DNA of 64,000 bases from Flavobacterium cupriresistens (GTDB lineage Bacteria; Bacteroidota; Bacteroidia; Flavobacteriales; Flavobacteriaceae), in the NCBI RefSeq assembly GCF_020911925.1, contig NZ_CP087134.1, forward strand, positions 5,022,001 to 5,086,000. Reading direction: 5' to 3'. Positions 18,231 to 27,522 of the stretch are shown here, one piece after another; the first letter of the stretch is position 1; every line of letters starts with the position of its first letter. The position numbers and the translations under genes are program-made. Under the pieces are notes generated by a model that searched no databases, had not been told where the DNA came from, and was given only the letters and a program-made list of their open reading frames with translations.

Positions 18231-20003
18231 ATGTTAAAACAATCTATGTTACTTCGTCTTGTACTTGTGTTGCTATTGATCGCGGGAGGATACTTCACCT
18301 ACCAGTTTTTCAATAAGAAAAGTCATTCATCCACTATTGCTCCGGCAAACATTGTGCTTCGTGGTGGTAAAGTATTTACTGTAGAAGAGCGCCAGCAATG
18401 GGCAGAGGCCGTTGCCGTACGTGGGGATACTATTGTATATGTTGGTAATGCAGAAGGTGTCGAGCCCTTCGTTGGGCCAAATACAAAGGTTGTGGAACTC
18501 AACGGAAAAATGGTTTTGCCGGGTTTCGTAGAGTCACATATCCATCCAATGTTATCTTGGACTACATTGGGTGCTGATCTTCAATTTGATGATCCGAAAG
18601 CAATGCTGGCTGCAGTGAAAAACTATGCAAATGCAAACCCAAAAGATGTGGTCGTTCGTGGATTTGGCTGGCGCTATACAGCCTTCCCTGCCACAGGACC
18701 AAAGAAAGAAGATATCGATAAAATTGTGTCCGACCGTCCGGTGATGTTGGTTGCCATTGATGGCCATTCGGCATGGGTCAATTCTAAGGCTCTCGAAATA
18801 GCCAATATTACAGCTCAAACACCCGACCCTGTTCCCGGTGTCAGCCGTTTTGAGCGAGACCCTAAAACCGGAAAGCCTACCGGATATGTAATAGAAGTGG
18901 CTGCTATGTTCCAGCTTTTAGCGGCACTTGCACCTCCCAATCCTGAGGAGATGTTGACAACGTTGCAAAATAGTCTGAAAGCATTTTCCAAAGCGGGCAT
19001 CACAGCTGTGTTCGATGCCGGTATCATCGGTATGAAGGAAGAAGACGGCTTTGCAATGTACCAATCGCTCGAAAAAGCTGGTACACTACCCGTACGAGTA
19101 GTAGGTGCTCACTATTACAACAACCCGAAAGAAGATCCGTTACCCATTATTAAAGAGCTTCGTCGTCGCTTTAACAGTGAACTTGTTTCCGCAACTACTT
19201 TAAAAATTAATGTCGATGGCGGCGATGCGCAATACACTGCTGCTATGCTAAAACCCTATGCTGATAAACCAAATACAAGCGGTGATCTGATTATTCCGGC
19301 AGCTATAATGACAGCTGTTGTTACCCGTGCTCATGCAGCAGGTATCAATACGTTTTCTCATGCTTTTGGCGACCGAGCAGCACGTGTTTATCTCGATGCC
19401 GTTGCAGCTGCCCGTGCCAGCTATCCAAAAAATAAGACCCGTCATACGGCCAGCCACATCATGTATCTGACAGATTCTGATATCAAACGCTTTAAATTAC
19501 TAGATGTTAGCGCACAATTTTCAGCACAGTGGGCTATGCCGGATGCCGCGAACCTGGGTGTTGCCATTGATCGTCTGGGAGAACAAGTAGTCAGTACAGA
19601 ATTTATGCGTATCGGTTCTGTGGCCGCCGCCGGAGGACGCATTGCTTTTGGCACCGACTGGCCAGCCGCAGGTTACTACAGCACTTTCAAGCCGTTGGAA
19701 GCAATTCAGGTAGCGATAACTCGTGAAATGATTAGCGGACGCGGCACACCCAAGCGACCGATTATGCCTCCTGCATCCGAAAGAATTACACTTGAACAAG
19801 CATTGCGGGCCAGTACTATTAATTCTGCTTACATTTTAGGAATGGAAGACCGTATCGGATCGTTGCGTGTTGGCAAACGTGCAGATCTAATTGTTCTTAA
19901 TAAAAACCTTTTCGATATACCACCGCAGGACATCAGTAAAACACAAATTTTGCTCACTCTGATGAATGGCAAAGAGACATTTCGAGATAATGCATTTAAA
20001 TAG
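18231..20003 (+). CDS. Membrane-anchored amidohydrolase (YtcJ-like, amidohydrolase 3 family)
   Basis: This 590-residue metal-dependent hydrolase has an N-terminal hydrophobic anchor or signal (about 8-26). Landmarks are the HxH metal site (H103/H105 in ESHIHPM), GHSAW, KINVDGGDAQYT, THSHAFGD-type His residues around NTFSHAFGDRAAR, and the late metal Asp (D476 in FGTDWP). The C-terminal GSLRVGKRADLIVLN is typical of the family. YtcJ-like enzymes hydrolyse amide or related bonds in small molecules; the substrate cannot be read. The gene is GC-richer than its surroundings (sampled lines 42-67% GC) and sits between a decayed and an intact rocD 3' end. Both facts point to acquisition by transfer. 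Confidence 0.9.
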   Translation: MLKQSMLLRLVLVLLLIAGGYFTYQFFNKKSHSSTIAPANIVLRGGKVFTVEERQQWAEAVAVRGDTIVYVGNAEGVEPFVGPNTKVVELNGKMVLPGFVESHIHPMLSWTTLGADLQFDDPKAMLAAVKNYANANPKDVVVRGFGWRYTAFPATGPKKEDIDKIVSDRPVMLVAIDGHSAWVNSKALEIANITAQTPDPVPGVSRFERDPKTGKPTGYVIEVAAMFQLLAALAPPNPEEMLTTLQNSLKAFSKAGITAVFDAGIIGMKEEDGFAMYQSLEKAGTLPVRVVGAHYYNNPKEDPLPIIKELRRRFNSELVSATTLKINVDGGDAQYTAAMLKPYADKPNTSGDLIIPAAIMTAVVTRAHAAGINTFSHAFGDRAARVYLDAVAAARASYPKNKTRHTASHIMYLTDSDIKRFKLLDVSAQFSAQWAMPDAANLGVAIDRLGEQVVSTEFMRIGSVAAAGGRIAFGTDWPAAGYYSTFKPLEAIQVAITREMISGRGTPKRPIMPPASERITLEQALRASTINSAYILGMEDRIGSLRVGKRADLIVLNKNLFDIPPQDISKTQILLTLMNGKETFRDNAFK

Positions 20004-20011
20004 ATCTCAAA

Positions 20012-20040
20012 AAAAAACCATTCGTCGCAACGAATGGTTT
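20012..20040 (-). terminator. Terminator of rocD
   Basis: AAACCATTCGT and ACGAATGGTTT form an 11-bp perfect stem around CGCA. On the minus strand it is followed by nine T, so it ends rocD transcription. It probably also helps to stop the convergent amidohydrolase gene. Confidence 0.85.
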
Positions 20041-20068
20041 CTATATGAACTAATAATAAAATGAAATT

Positions 20069-21322
20069 TTAACTTCTAAACTCATTCAAAGATTTCTCGA
20101 TAATCTCAAGACATTCCTCAATTTGAGCCTCAGTCATAACCAATGGTGGTGCCAATCTGATTTTATTACCGTGAGTTGGTTTGGCCAATAATCCGTTATC
20201 TCTGAATTTCAGACAGATTTCCCAAGCCAGATCTGAATCTTCACCGCAGTTGATTACGATGGCATTCAATAATCCTTTTCCACGAACCAGGGTGATTAAA
20301 TCGTTACGTTCTGCAATTTCATTTAATCCTTTTCTTAAAAGAATCCCTAAACGTTCTGCATTTTCAGCCAGTTTTTCGTCTTTAACAACCTCAAGTGCCG
20401 CAATGGCAACAGCCGCAGCAACAGGATTTCCACCAAAAGTAGATCCGTGTTGTCCCGGTTTGATTACATTCATGATTTCGTTATTCGCCAAAACCGCAGA
20501 AACCGGATAAACTCCACCTGAAATTGCTTTTCCTAAAATTAAAATATCAGGTTGCACATTTTCGTGGTGAACAGCCAATAATTTCCCTGTACGGGCAATT
20601 CCCGTCTGAACTTCATCAGCAATAAACAAAACATTATGTTTCTCACAAAGTTCTTTCGCTTTTGCTAAATAACCTTCAGAAGGAACATAAACTCCTGCTT
20701 CTCCTTGAATTGGCTCTACAAGAAAACCGGCAATATTTTTTGATGATTCCAGCGCTTTTTCAAGAGCTGCTAAATTATCGTATTCAATTTTTATAAATCC
20801 GTCTGTAAAAGGACCGAAGTTTTTACGCGCTCCTTCATCATTCGAAAAAGAAATAATGGTAGTCGTTCTTCCGTGAAAATTGTTCTCACAAACAATAATC
20901 TGAGCCAGATTTTCATGAATTCCTTTTACCTCATACGCCCATTTTCTACAAAGTTTTAGAGCAGTTTCTACTGCTTCCGCACCCGTATTCATTGGTAAAA
21001 CTTTATCAAAACCAAAATAATTGGTTACATATTCTTCATAATTTCCTAATTGGTCGTTGTAAAAGGCACGGGACGTCAAAGTAAGCGTTTGCGCCTGATT
21101 CACCATGGCTCCAACAATTTTTGGATGACAGTGTCCTTGATTTACGGCAGAATAAGCAGATAAAAAGTCATAATACTTTTTACCGTCCACATCCCAAACG
21201 TATACGCCTTCTCCTTTTTCCAAAACTACCGGAAGCGGGTGGTAATTATGAGCTCCGTATTTGTTCTCTTTTTCGATCAAAACCTCAGATTTTGATGAAA
21301 GTGATTCTAGTTTATGTCCCAT
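20069..21322 (-). CDS. rocD: Ornithine aminotransferase
   Basis: This 417-residue PLP enzyme of the class III aminotransferases converts ornithine plus 2-oxoglutarate to glutamate semialdehyde and glutamate. The N-terminal [47 protein letters not shown] is split by conserved positions typical of ornithine aminotransferase. Other landmarks are [22 protein letters not shown], the Asp of [13 protein letters not shown] and the PLP lysine in [15 protein letters not shown]. Length is normal. The gene is divergent from an Lrp-type regulator 200 bp away and ends in a strong terminator. The neighbourhood (peptidases, cyanophycinase-like protein) suggests amino-acid or polypeptide catabolism. Confidence 0.95.
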   Translation of the reverse strand: MGHKLESLSSKSEVLIEKENKYGAHNYHPLPVVLEKGEGVYVWDVDGKKYYDFLSAYSAVNQGHCHPKIVGAMVNQAQTLTLTSRAFYNDQLGNYEEYVTNYFGFDKVLPMNTGAEAVETALKLCRKWAYEVKGIHENLAQIIVCENNFHGRTTTIISFSNDEGARKNFGPFTDGFIKIEYDNLAALEKALESSKNIAGFLVEPIQGEAGVYVPSEGYLAKAKELCEKHNVLFIADEVQTGIARTGKLLAVHHENVQPDILILGKAISGGVYPVSAVLANNEIMNVIKPGQHGSTFGGNPVAAAVAIAALEVVKDEKLAENAERLGILLRKGLNEIAERNDLITLVRGKGLLNAIVINCGEDSDLAWEICLKFRDNGLLAKPTHGNKIRLAPPLVMTEAQIEECLEIIEKSLNEFRS

Positions 21323-21342
21323 GATATTTTCTTTTATTAATG

Positions 21343-21350
21343 CAAAAATA
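21343..21350 (-). promoter_or_regulatory. Candidate -7 box for rocD
   Basis: The minus strand reads TATTTTTG about 20 bp upstream of the rocD start. No good -33 TTTG is visible, so activation by the neighbouring Lrp-type regulator would fit. The 200-bp gap to that gene is very AT-rich and contains CTTAT-AA-ATAAG (21392-21403), a possible half-site pair. Confidence 0.4.
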
Positions 21351-21522
21351 TAAAATTTATTGATTTATTGCGAATAAATAGTTATTTTTAACTTATAAAT
21401 AAGCTTAATAAAACCAATATAACTTATTTTAACATGTAATTAAGTCATTTTAAAATTTAATATTTACTCAGGTACATTAGACTTATTTTTATCTTTACAT
21501 AAACTAAACGTAAAAAAGTTAC

Positions 21523-21975
21523 ATGGATATTTTAGATGAATTTGATGTGAAAATTATAAAGGAATTAGAAAAAGACGGAAGAATTGCCTATTCTACGATC
21601 GCTACTAATCTTAAAATTTCAAATACCATGGTGCACCAACGCATTAATCGTTTATTTGAACAAGGGATCATTACGGGCATCAAGCCAATCCTAAACGAAA
21701 AACTTATTGGTTACGATTGGGCTTCTTTTACCGGAATAACATTGAATAAAGATTCGGATTCGGAAAGAATTATCGAAGCTTTAAAAGAAATACCCGAAAT
21801 TACAGAATGTTATTTTGTAACCGGTTCCTATACACTATACCTCAAAATTACAGCAAAAAACCACGAACATATGCGCAAAATATTATACGAGAAAGTCGAT
21901 AATATTCCGGGAATTGCAAAAACAGATTCAATGGTAGAATTAGGTTGTGCTTTTAAACGAAATATAAGCTTATAA
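21523..21975 (+). CDS. Lrp/AsnC-family transcriptional regulator
   Basis: This 150-residue protein has an N-terminal winged helix-turn-helix (DEFDVKIIKELEKDGRIAYSTIA ... NTMVHQRINRLFEQGIITG, read in two parts) and a C-terminal RAM effector domain (GITLNKDSDSERIIEALKEIPEITECYFVTGSYTLYLKI region). Such proteins sense amino acids and often control a divergent catabolic gene, here rocD. It also leads a tight run of three plus-strand hydrolase genes (gaps of 20, 19 and 2 bp), so it may control those too. A likely inducer is ornithine, arginine or another amino acid; this is inference. Confidence 0.93.
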   Translation: MDILDEFDVKIIKELEKDGRIAYSTIATNLKISNTMVHQRINRLFEQGIITGIKPILNEKLIGYDWASFTGITLNKDSDSERIIEALKEIPEITECYFVTGSYTLYLKITAKNHEHMRKILYEKVDNIPGIAKTDSMVELGCAFKRNISL

Positions 21976-21995
21976 TAAACTTAAAATAAAAAAGT

Positions 21996-23519
21996 ATGCG
22001 ATTACAAAAACTTTCTTTAGTTGTTCTATTCTTCTGTAAATCAATTTTGTTTTCGCAAACCAGTGTTCCAAATCCTGTAAAAAGTGATTTTTCAGGAACA
22101 TTGTCTTTTTTAGCTTCTGACTGGATGGAAGGCCGTGAACCAACCAGTAAAGGCGGATTTAAAGCCGCAGACTATATTGCATCCATGATGGAATTGTACC
22201 AACTACTTCCCTACAACAATTCGTCTCCATCCAAAAACAATACTTTTTTTCAGGACTTCAATATCAAAAGACATGCAGTTCAATCTGTTTCTTTAGCTAT
22301 AGACAGCGGAAATAACAACACAATTTTACTTTCTCCAAAATCAGAATACAAAGTAACGCCTGTCGACAAATCTTCAAAACAAGAAGCCGGAATTGTATTT
22401 GTCGGCTATGGATTAAGCGTTTCAAAAGAAAACTATGATGACTATACAAAAATATCAGCAAAAGATAAAGTTGTTTTAGTTCTAGAAGGCTATCCGGGTT
22501 ACAAAGACACTGCTTCAGTTGGCTTTAAAAAATTTAAGAAATGGTTTCCCGAAGAAAATAATTTAGAAGAAACCAAAATCCAAAACGCCATACAGCAAGG
22601 GGCTATAGCTGTCATTTTTTTGGATGTGACGGGGAATTTTAAACCAAAATCAACAGACAATTACACTTTCGATTCCTTAGAAAATCCCACGTCCCTTTCT
22701 ATTCCCATCTTTAGACTATCTGCACCAGCGACCGAAAAAATTCTGACTGGGACCTCCATTCAATTAGCCGAAACAGAAAAAAAAGCGGCACAGCAATTAA
22801 AAACTTCTTCTTCCTTATTAAAAAATAAAAAATGTAATTTTTCAATTGACTTGAAGTCAGAAACTTTTCCGGTTCGCAATGTAATCGGGATGATTCCGGG
22901 AAAAGATACTTCTAAATCCATTATAATTGGAGCGCATTACGATCATTTAGGCATCAAAAAGGATTCTATTTACAATGGCGCTGACGATAATGCTTCGGGT
23001 GTATCAGGAATGTTGGCTTTGGCAAAAAACTGGTCAGCATCTAAAATAAAACCGCCATACAACATTGTTTTTGCCTCTTGGACTGCCGAAGAAACGGGAC
23101 TTTTGGGAAGTGAATACTTTGTTCAGCATTTAGATTTAAACCAACAGAAAATCCTTCTTTGTGTTAATATGGACATGATTTCAAGAAGTGCTCCCGAAGA
23201 TACCAAACAACGCATTTTAAGTATTGGTACTCAAAAAGAAGACGAAAACTTAAGAAAAATCGCTGCTGCAGGCAATCAAAACCTTCAAAATCCGTTTGAA
23301 CTTGATCTTTGGGAAACTAATGGACATACCGGGAGCGATTACGCTTCTTTTACAACAAAAGGAATTCCGATAATGACTTTTTTCAGCGGCTTTCATGCGG
23401 ATTACCACAGTCCAAGAGATCAGGCCGTAAAAGTCGATTTAAACAAAGAAAAAGACATTCTTTCTATAGTCAATAGCAGCGTGTTACAATTCATAGAAAC
23501 GCATTCAACAACCAAATAA
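21996..23519 (+). CDS. Exported M28-family zinc peptidase with PA domain
   Basis: This 507-residue protein has a signal peptide (LSLVVLFFCKSILFSQ) and an N-terminal FLASDWMEGREPTSKGG motif typical of M28 aminopeptidases. A protease-associated insert (about 110-250) carries the phrase IVFVGYGL. Zinc ligands can be seen in GAHYDHLG, NGADDNASG, TAEETGLLG, NMDMIS and HADYHSP. M28 enzymes remove N-terminal residues from peptides, using two zinc ions. It is the second gene of the operon that starts with the Lrp-type regulator. Confidence 0.93.
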   Translation: MRLQKLSLVVLFFCKSILFSQTSVPNPVKSDFSGTLSFLASDWMEGREPTSKGGFKAADYIASMMELYQLLPYNNSSPSKNNTFFQDFNIKRHAVQSVSLAIDSGNNNTILLSPKSEYKVTPVDKSSKQEAGIVFVGYGLSVSKENYDDYTKISAKDKVVLVLEGYPGYKDTASVGFKKFKKWFPEENNLEETKIQNAIQQGAIAVIFLDVTGNFKPKSTDNYTFDSLENPTSLSIPIFRLSAPATEKILTGTSIQLAETEKKAAQQLKTSSSLLKNKKCNFSIDLKSETFPVRNVIGMIPGKDTSKSIIIGAHYDHLGIKKDSIYNGADDNASGVSGMLALAKNWSASKIKPPYNIVFASWTAEETGLLGSEYFVQHLDLNQQKILLCVNMDMISRSAPEDTKQRILSIGTQKEDENLRKIAAAGNQNLQNPFELDLWETNGHTGSDYASFTTKGIPIMTFFSGFHADYHSPRDQAVKVDLNKEKDILSIVNSSVLQFIETHSTTK

Positions 23520-23538
23520 CCACCAAAAAATAACTGCC

Positions 23539-24405
23539 ATGAAAAAACCACTTTATTTGCCTTATTCTTTTGTACTTTTTATTTTAATTACAATCCTGAG
23601 CTTTTCCAGCACTGTTGCGCAAGCCCAAAATCCAAAAGGGAAATTATTTATAATTGGTGGCGGAGACCGGTCTGATGAACTGATGAAACAAGTACTGGAA
23701 GTCGCAGATTTAAAAGCAACAGACTATATTGTCGTTTTACCCATGTCAAGCGAAGAGCCGGACGGTTCGTTTCAGTTTTTTAAAGATCAAATGGTAAAAC
23801 TGACGAAAAATCCAATTGTGATGTTGAATTTCAATACCGAAACCGCACAAAATAAAAAACTGGCAGATTCAGTACAAAAAGCAAAATTAATCTTTATAAG
23901 TGGTGGTGATCAGCTCCGTTTTATGAAAGTTGTACACAATACTCCGATAAAAACGGCCATACAAAAAGCTTACGAAAACGGAAGTACCATTTCGGGAACA
24001 AGTGCCGGAGCGGCAGTAATGTCTGAGAAAATGATTACCGGAAACCAAAAACTGGAAAAAGAATACTCCGGTACTTTTGACAATATCCGACACGACAATT
24101 TAGAAACAGCTGAAGGCTTAGGTTTATTGAAAACCGCCATTATTGACCAGCACTTTTTAAAAAGAAACCGCTACAACAGATTGCTTTCGGCAATGGTTGA
24201 ATTTCCTCATTTGACAGGAATTGGAATCGATGAAGCTACCGCCATTATTGTTAGAAACAATCAAATTGAAGTAGCCGGAGACAGCGAAGTTATTGTAATT
24301 AAAAACCCAAAAGGGATTGTAAAATCTAAAAAGAACAATCTTATTTCGATTGAGAATTTACAAATGGGAATTTATACGGCAGGACAAAAATTTAACATCA
24401 AATAA
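23539..24405 (+). CDS. Exported cyanophycinase-like S51 peptidase
   Basis: This 288-residue protein has a signal peptide ending near AQAQNPKGK. The fold motifs are those of S51 cyanophycinases: KLFIIGGGDRSDELM, the start FISGGDQLRF, the nucleophile elbow ISGTSAGAAVMSE with Ser at about residue 155, and IDQHFLKRNRYNRL. Cyanophycinases cut multi-Arg-poly-Asp (cyanophycin) to beta-Asp-Arg dipeptides. Exported relatives in Bacteroidota may act on other beta-aspartyl or alpha-peptide substrates, so the substrate is not proven. The start lies 19 bp after the M28 gene, and the acylase-like gene follows after 2 bp. Its nearness to rocD and an Lrp regulator fits an arginine/ornithine route. Confidence 0.88.
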   Translation: MKKPLYLPYSFVLFILITILSFSSTVAQAQNPKGKLFIIGGGDRSDELMKQVLEVADLKATDYIVVLPMSSEEPDGSFQFFKDQMVKLTKNPIVMLNFNTETAQNKKLADSVQKAKLIFISGGDQLRFMKVVHNTPIKTAIQKAYENGSTISGTSAGAAVMSEKMITGNQKLEKEYSGTFDNIRHDNLETAEGLGLLKTAIIDQHFLKRNRYNRLLSAMVEFPHLTGIGIDEATAIIVRNNQIEVAGDSEVIVIKNPKGIVKSKKNNLISIENLQMGIYTAGQKFNIK

Positions 24406-24407
24406 TC

Positions 24408-26609
24408 ATGTTACAGCATTTAAAAAAGATTAAACTTATCGTTTTGGTTTCTTGCACAACCTTAACCGCTTTTGCACAAAAAATCAATACAAAAGAAGCC
24501 AATCGACTGGAAAAATTGGCGCAGCAAGTAACCATTATCCGAGACAATTGGGGCATTCCGCATATTTACGGAAAGACGGATGCTGATGCTGTTTTTGGTT
24601 TGCTTTATGCGCAATGTGAAGATGATTTTAAACGAATCGAAATGAATTATATTGAAAAACTGGGTCGTCTTGCTGAAATTAAAGGCGAATCGGTTTTATA
24701 CAATGATTTAGAAATTCGTCTTTTAATTGACGCCGAAGAAGCTAAATCTGACTACAAAAAAGCACCCGTATGGCTTAAAAAACTTTTGAACAGCTATGCC
24801 GACGCGATTAATTTTTATTTATACAAACATCCCGAGGTCAAACCTGCCCTTTTAACGCATTTTGAGCCTTGGTATCCGCTTTTATGGACAGACGGAAGTA
24901 TTGGTGCCATTAGCACTGCGGATCTTTCGACCGCAGAACTTAAAGCCTTTTATTCCGGAAACAATGACAAGGTAGCTTACGTAGAAAGAGAAAAAAATGT
25001 ACAAACCGGTTCAAATGGTTTTGCTTTTGCTCCGTCTAAAACAGCTGACGGAAATTCGATTTTGTACATTAATCCACACACTACCTTTTATTTCAGACCC
25101 GAAGTTCAAGTCACGAGCGAAGAAGGATTGAATGCATATGGTGCTGTAACCTGGGGGCAATTTTTTATCTATCAGGGTTTCAACGAAAATTGCGGCTGGA
25201 TGCACACCTCATCCAATGTAGATGTTGCTGATATGTACGCGGAAAAAATCACCAACAAAAAGGGAAAACTTTTTTATGAATTTGATAAAAAGTTAGTTCC
25301 TGTTATTGAGAAAGAAATCACAATAAATTACACTGAAAAAGAGAAATTAATTGCTAAAAAAATCAAAACCTATTTTACCAATAACGGTCCGATTATGGCC
25401 AAACGTGATGGAAAATGGATTAGTTTGAAATCGATGAATCGTTCTATGAACAGCTTAATTCAAAGCTGGGTAAGAAGCAAATCAAAGAATTTTGAGGAGT
25501 ACAAAAAAGCCATGGATCTAAAAGCCAACACCTCAAACAACACCGTTTATGCTGATAACAAAGGAAATATTGCCTATTGGCATGGTAATTATATCCCGAT
25601 TAGAGACAAAACACTTAATTGGTCTAAAGTGATAGACGGATCTGTTTCTGCTACACAATGGAAAGGTTTGCATGACGTTAACGAAACCGTTCATTTGTAC
25701 AATCCTGTAAACGGTTGGATTCAGAATTGCAATTCAACACCTTATACTTCGGCAGCAGAAAATAGTCCAAAAAAAGAAAACTATTTGCCTTATATGGCTC
25801 CCGACGGGGAAAATTTCAGAGGTGTAAATGCGGTTCGAATTTTTAGCAAAGGAAACAACTATACGCTTGATAAAGTAATCGCTGATGGTTACGACACTAA
25901 GTTATCCATTTTTGAAGTGCTCATTCCAAGTTTGATCACGGTCTTCGAAAAAAACATAAAAGCTACTGATCCTGAATACTCTGATTTAATTGAGCCGATC
26001 ACTTTATTAAAAAATTGGGACTATTATGCCAAAGAAAACTCCGTTGCAACTACCCTCGCCGTTGAATGGGCTTATAAATTAGACCCAATTATTCAAAAAG
26101 CTTACATTGATGAAGGTGAACCGGATCAGGTCGAAAACACCAAACGTTTTGCCCAAAATGCAACGACTTCACAACTAATCCCGCAATTACAATCGGTTTT
26201 AAAAGAATTAAAAACCAAATGGGGAACCTGGCAGGTTGCGTGGGGCGAAATCAACCGTTTTCAACGTACAAGCGGAGATCTGGTGCTACAATACGATGAC
26301 TCCAAACCGAGTTTACCAATCGCATTTGGCCCTTCTTCCTGGGGAAGTTTACCTGCCTTTAAAAGCAATTACCAAAACAATTCAAAAAAACGTTACGGTT
26401 ACAATGGTAATAGTTTTGTTTGTGCCGTTGAATTTGGTCCAAAAATAAAAGCAAAATCATTATTAGCCGGAGGGAATAGTGGTGATGAAACTTCTAAACA
26501 TTTTACCGATCAGGCAGAAATGTACCAAAAAGGAAAGTTTAAAGACGTTTTATTCTACAAAGAAGATATTACAAAAAATGCCGAACGTACTTATCACCCG
26601 GGAGAGTAA
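24408..26609 (+). CDS. Exported penicillin-acylase-family Ntn hydrolase
   Basis: This 733-residue precursor is exported (signal peptide ends near TAFAQK). The pro-region begins with IIRDNWGIPHIYGKTDADAVFGLLYAQCEDD (read in two parts), a hallmark of the family. Autocatalytic cleavage is expected before Ser at about residue 202 in QTGSNGFAFAPSKT, leaving that Ser as the N-terminal nucleophile of the beta subunit. Later blocks NPHTTFYFRPEV, NTVYADNKGNIAYWHGNY and GGNSGDETSKHFTDQ are conserved in the acylases. These enzymes hydrolyse amide bonds of acylated amino acids or lactones. It is the last gene of the Lrp-led operon. Confidence 0.93.
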   Translation: MLQHLKKIKLIVLVSCTTLTAFAQKINTKEANRLEKLAQQVTIIRDNWGIPHIYGKTDADAVFGLLYAQCEDDFKRIEMNYIEKLGRLAEIKGESVLYNDLEIRLLIDAEEAKSDYKKAPVWLKKLLNSYADAINFYLYKHPEVKPALLTHFEPWYPLLWTDGSIGAISTADLSTAELKAFYSGNNDKVAYVEREKNVQTGSNGFAFAPSKTADGNSILYINPHTTFYFRPEVQVTSEEGLNAYGAVTWGQFFIYQGFNENCGWMHTSSNVDVADMYAEKITNKKGKLFYEFDKKLVPVIEKEITINYTEKEKLIAKKIKTYFTNNGPIMAKRDGKWISLKSMNRSMNSLIQSWVRSKSKNFEEYKKAMDLKANTSNNTVYADNKGNIAYWHGNYIPIRDKTLNWSKVIDGSVSATQWKGLHDVNETVHLYNPVNGWIQNCNSTPYTSAAENSPKKENYLPYMAPDGENFRGVNAVRIFSKGNNYTLDKVIADGYDTKLSIFEVLIPSLITVFEKNIKATDPEYSDLIEPITLLKNWDYYAKENSVATTLAVEWAYKLDPIIQKAYIDEGEPDQVENTKRFAQNATTSQLIPQLQSVLKELKTKWGTWQVAWGEINRFQRTSGDLVLQYDDSKPSLPIAFGPSSWGSLPAFKSNYQNNSKKRYGYNGNSFVCAVEFGPKIKAKSLLAGGNSGDETSKHFTDQAEMYQKGKFKDVLFYKEDITKNAERTYHPGE

Positions 26610-26635
26610 TTTTTAACTTTTAGCATCTCAAAATC

Positions 26636-26669
26636 AAACCTTGGAGGAAATATCTTTCGAGGTTTTTTT
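26636..26669 (+). terminator. Terminator of the peptidase/acylase operon
   Basis: AAACCTTG and CGAGGTTT pair (one G-T wobble) around about 18 bases, followed by seven T, 26 bp after the acylase stop. Confidence 0.65.
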
Positions 26670-26710
26670 GTATCGTAATATTTCTGATATTTGTTAAAAA
26701 TTGTAAATTT

Positions 26711-27484
26711 ATGAAAAACCACACTATGCTGCTTTTTGCTACCATTCTATTTTCTAGCACTATAAGCGCTCAATTAAAACCTGTAAAATACGCCGACGGA
26801 AATCAGACCTTAAACGGATTATTTATAAAATCAGCCAAAAAAAGCCCTAGCAATCCGGGAATTTTACTTTTGCCGGCATGGCTCGGAATCGATAATGCTT
26901 CAAAAGGAATTGCAGAAAATTTATCGAAACTAGGGTATCATGTTTTTATTGCTGATATCTATGGCGAAGGAAACTATCCTAAAAATACTACTGAAGCATC
27001 AAAAATAGCCGGTCATTACAAAACCAACTTTACTGAATATCAAAACAGGATCAACCTTGCTTTACAACAATTAATAAAATCCGGTGCCGATACTGATAAT
27101 ATTGTCGCAATTGGATATTGTTTTGGTGGTAGCGGGGTCCTTGAAGCAGTGCGCGGAAAACTAAATCTAAAAGGTATTGTTTCTTTTCACGGCGGACTGG
27201 GTAAAGAAGGTACAAGACCAGTAGCACCAATTTCATCAAAAATTTTGATTTGCCACGGTGCCGATGATCCTTATGTATCACAAGAGGAAATAACAACTCT
27301 TCAACAAGAATTTCGTGATTCAAAAGCCGATTGGCAAATGATTTATTATGCCAATGCGGTTCACTCTTTTACAAATCCTGAAGCAGGAAACGACAATTCA
27401 AAAGGTGCTGCTTATAATCCGGTTGCTGCAAAAAGAGCTTTTGAACATTTACAACTTTTCTTAAAAGAAGTCTTAAAAAAATAA
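26711..27484 (+). CDS. Exported dienelactone-hydrolase-family protein
   Basis: This 257-residue alpha/beta hydrolase has a signal peptide (MKNHTMLLFATILFSSTISAQ). The catalytic triad of the DLH family can be placed: Cys137 in GYCFGGSG, Asp in CHGADDPYVS, and His in NAVHSFTNPEA. The substrate is unknown; related proteins hydrolyse lactones or esters. It is a single gene after a terminator, 38 bp before the DUF3667 gene. Confidence 0.9.
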   Translation: MKNHTMLLFATILFSSTISAQLKPVKYADGNQTLNGLFIKSAKKSPSNPGILLLPAWLGIDNASKGIAENLSKLGYHVFIADIYGEGNYPKNTTEASKIAGHYKTNFTEYQNRINLALQQLIKSGADTDNIVAIGYCFGGSGVLEAVRGKLNLKGIVSFHGGLGKEGTRPVAPISSKILICHGADDPYVSQEEITTLQQEFRDSKADWQMIYYANAVHSFTNPEAGNDNSKGAAYNPVAAKRAFEHLQLFLKEVLKK

Positions 27485-27522
27485 CAACCAGCTTACCAAA
27501 ACCAACTTAGTCCATACAACCA

